From positions 1,674,001 to 1,738,000 of the forward strand of contig OX638330.1 of NCBI GenBank assembly GCA_951812725.1: a stretch of DNA of 64,000 bases, written 5' to 3'. The DNA comes from an uncultured Caldilineaceae bacterium (GTDB lineage Bacteria > Chloroflexota > Anaerolineae > Caldilineales > Caldilineaceae). Position numbers and translations under genes: made by a program. The notes beneath the pieces are model-generated. The model was given only the letters and a program-made list of their open reading frames with translations. It did no database searches and was not told the origin of the DNA. Shown here in pieces: positions 62,872 to 64,000 of the stretch (within the stretch, counting starts at the first letter, position 1; each line of letters opens with the position of its first letter).

Positions 62872-63739
62872 CTGGCGCCGTTTTGGGCAGGCTCGTTTGC
62901 CCATGGTTGGCGTCGGCGTGATCCTCTTTCTCATGCTGCTGGCCGCATTGGCTCCTTTCATCGTAAGCGATCCAACCCAGATCGAAATGCGCCGAGAAGT
63001 GAACGGAGAGACGGTCATGCCCCCCTATCCGCCAAGTCAGCACAACCTCTTCGGCACCGATCAGCTGGGAAGAGACATCTTCGCACGCGTTGTTTATGGT
63101 CTGCGCACTTCGCTCATCGTCGGCATACTGGTGCGCGGCCTGTCGATGGTGGCAGGTACCCTGCTGGGGCTCATCTCAGGATTCTTTCCCCGAATCGTCG
63201 ATGACATAATCATGCGCGTCACCGATATAATGCTCGCCTTTCCCGTCATACTTCTGGCGATGACGGTCACGGCAGTTCTTGGCCCCGGTCTCGTCACGGT
63301 TTGCCTGGCTTTGGCTCTCGTCGCCTGGCCTGACGTCGCCCGCCTGGTGCGGGGTCAAGTGCTCGCCATCAAAGATCAGACCTACGTGGAAGCGGCGCGC
63401 AGCGTAGGCGCCGGCAACTGGCGCCTCCTCCTTCGCCACGTGTTGCCCAACTGCATGGGGCCCATTATCGTCGCCTTCTCAATGGGGATTCCCGGCGCGA
63501 TCATGTATGAGGCCGGATTGAGCTTTTTCGGCTTCGGCATCCAACCGCCGACACCCAGCCTGGGCTCAATCATCAGCGACGGCCGCGGCTACATTACCGT
63601 TGCGCCGTGGTACCCCGGCTTCCCCGGCCTGGTATTGACCCTGCTCGTGCTCTGCGTCAACCTGGTCGGCGATGGCCTTATCGACGTGACTAACCCGCGG
63701 TCGGCAAGAGGAGAGCGCAACCGGCGATCAGCAGACTGA
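62837..63739 (+). CDS. ABC transporter permease, DppC/OppC type
   Basis: A 300-aa permease, partner of the preceding one. It shows HNLFGTDQLGRDIFARVVYG, EAARSVGAGNWRLLLRHVLPN and EAGLSFFGFGIQPPTPSLG, which are diagnostic for DppC-type proteins. ATPase genes (DppD/DppF) would be expected next but do not follow immediately in the window. Confidence 0.92.
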   Translation: MRLSIRAFATFDWRRFGQARLPMVGVGVILFLMLLAALAPFIVSDPTQIEMRREVNGETVMPPYPPSQHNLFGTDQLGRDIFARVVYGLRTSLIVGILVRGLSMVAGTLLGLISGFFPRIVDDIIMRVTDIMLAFPVILLAMTVTAVLGPGLVTVCLALALVAWPDVARLVRGQVLAIKDQTYVEAARSVGAGNWRLLLRHVLPNCMGPIIVAFSMGIPGAIMYEAGLSFFGFGIQPPTPSLGSIISDGRGYITVAPWYPGFPGLVLTLLVLCVNLVGDGLIDVTNPRSARGERNRRSAD

Positions 63740-63852
63740 TTTGGATGCGCGCGTACGAGTCTGCTAAACTCGATAATACATTCGCGCCTTTCCGGCATCC
63801 TCTCAGAATACGACTCCCACCTCCCTACTCGACTCCGACTGGATTACATCCG

Positions 63853-64000
63853 ATGGCAAGTGATAAGCAGAGCGTCCGAGTGCAAAGCGTTGAACCTTCC
63901 TTCAACCCCGTCCAGGATGAAGACCTCGACCAATACAGCGACGAACTCTCGGAACTCACCATCGTCGACGTCGACGTGCATGTCGATGACACGCTCATGT
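63853..64000 (+). CDS. amidohydrolase family protein, N-terminal fragment
   Basis: An open frame of 49 codons from ATG 63853 to the window edge. After an acidic N-terminal stretch it ends in ELTIVDVDVHVDDTLM, matching the first strand of amidohydrolase TIM barrels, where the DxH pair binds metal. A function is not assignable from this fragment. Its place after a peptide-type transporter and a dioxygenase suggests a catabolic hydrolase. Confidence 0.55.
   Translation, partial: MASDKQSVRVQSVEPSFNPVQDEDLDQYSDELSELTIVDVDVHVDDTLM

Overview
The window is a high-GC bacterial chromosome segment. It has Gram-negative-like or diderm-like features: Lpp-type lipoprotein signal peptides, many ABC uptake systems and cytochrome c maturation. 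The mix of genes suggests a heterotroph of the phylum Chloroflexota (Anaerolineae/Caldilineales-like). The clues are multiple sugar, peptide and amino-acid ABC transporters with low-complexity lipoprotein N-termini, a Pro/Thr-rich lipoprotein cytochrome c, an M29 aminopeptidase, and phytanoyl-CoA dioxygenase-family proteins beside transporters. This placement is an inference and was not tested by any search.

Layout. 1-4.6 kb: sugar ABC transporter on the minus strand (binding protein, two permeases, ATPase) followed by the start of an FtsX-type permease. 4.6-5.6 kb: no convincing gene. 5.6-12.6 kb: housekeeping genes (rsmE, prmA, an EamA transporter, dnaJ, coaE, an ABC-F ATPase). 13.4-19.3 kb: complete branched-chain amino-acid type ABC operon (binding protein, livHMGF). 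19.3-21.4 kb: two dehydrogenases in one minus-strand operon. 22-25 kb: rpmG, tRNA-Lys, M29 aminopeptidase and homocysteine methyltransferase. 25-31 kb: cytochrome c, a pterin dehydratase-like protein, rlmB-cysS, a PIN-TRAM protein and a GT4 glycosyltransferase. 31.6-38.4 kb: DUF3054 protein, threonine synthase, a two-gene ABC exporter, a PLP enzyme and xseA. 38.6-41.3 kb: arsenic operon (palindromic operator, arsR, arsM, a Cys-rich MFS transporter). 41.7-48.7 kb: minus-strand operon copA-ccmF-ccmI-like-alcohol dehydrogenase-metallohydrolase. 49.9-64 kb: catabolic region with an N,N-dimethylformamidase large subunit, a sugar ABC system with a PhyH dioxygenase and a PfkB kinase, then a peptide-type ABC system with a second PhyH dioxygenase and the start of an amidohydrolase.

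The most unusual content is non-coding. Six copies of a roughly 285-315-bp non-autonomous mobile element are scattered through the intergenic spaces. Five copies have terminal inverted repeats of the form GTAACTACTCAGCC and flanking 8-bp direct repeats (four identical, one 7/8), as expected of transposition and compatible with an IS66-like transposase acting in trans. All six carry an almost invariant core of about 82 nt. Its first hairpin exists in three versions with compensated stem changes, which suggests selection on a folded DNA or RNA structure. Two subfamilies share this core but have unrelated right arms.

A second pattern is that four solute-binding-protein genes are each followed by a strong hairpin before the next gene of their operon. 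This probably sets higher expression for the binding protein than for the membrane parts.
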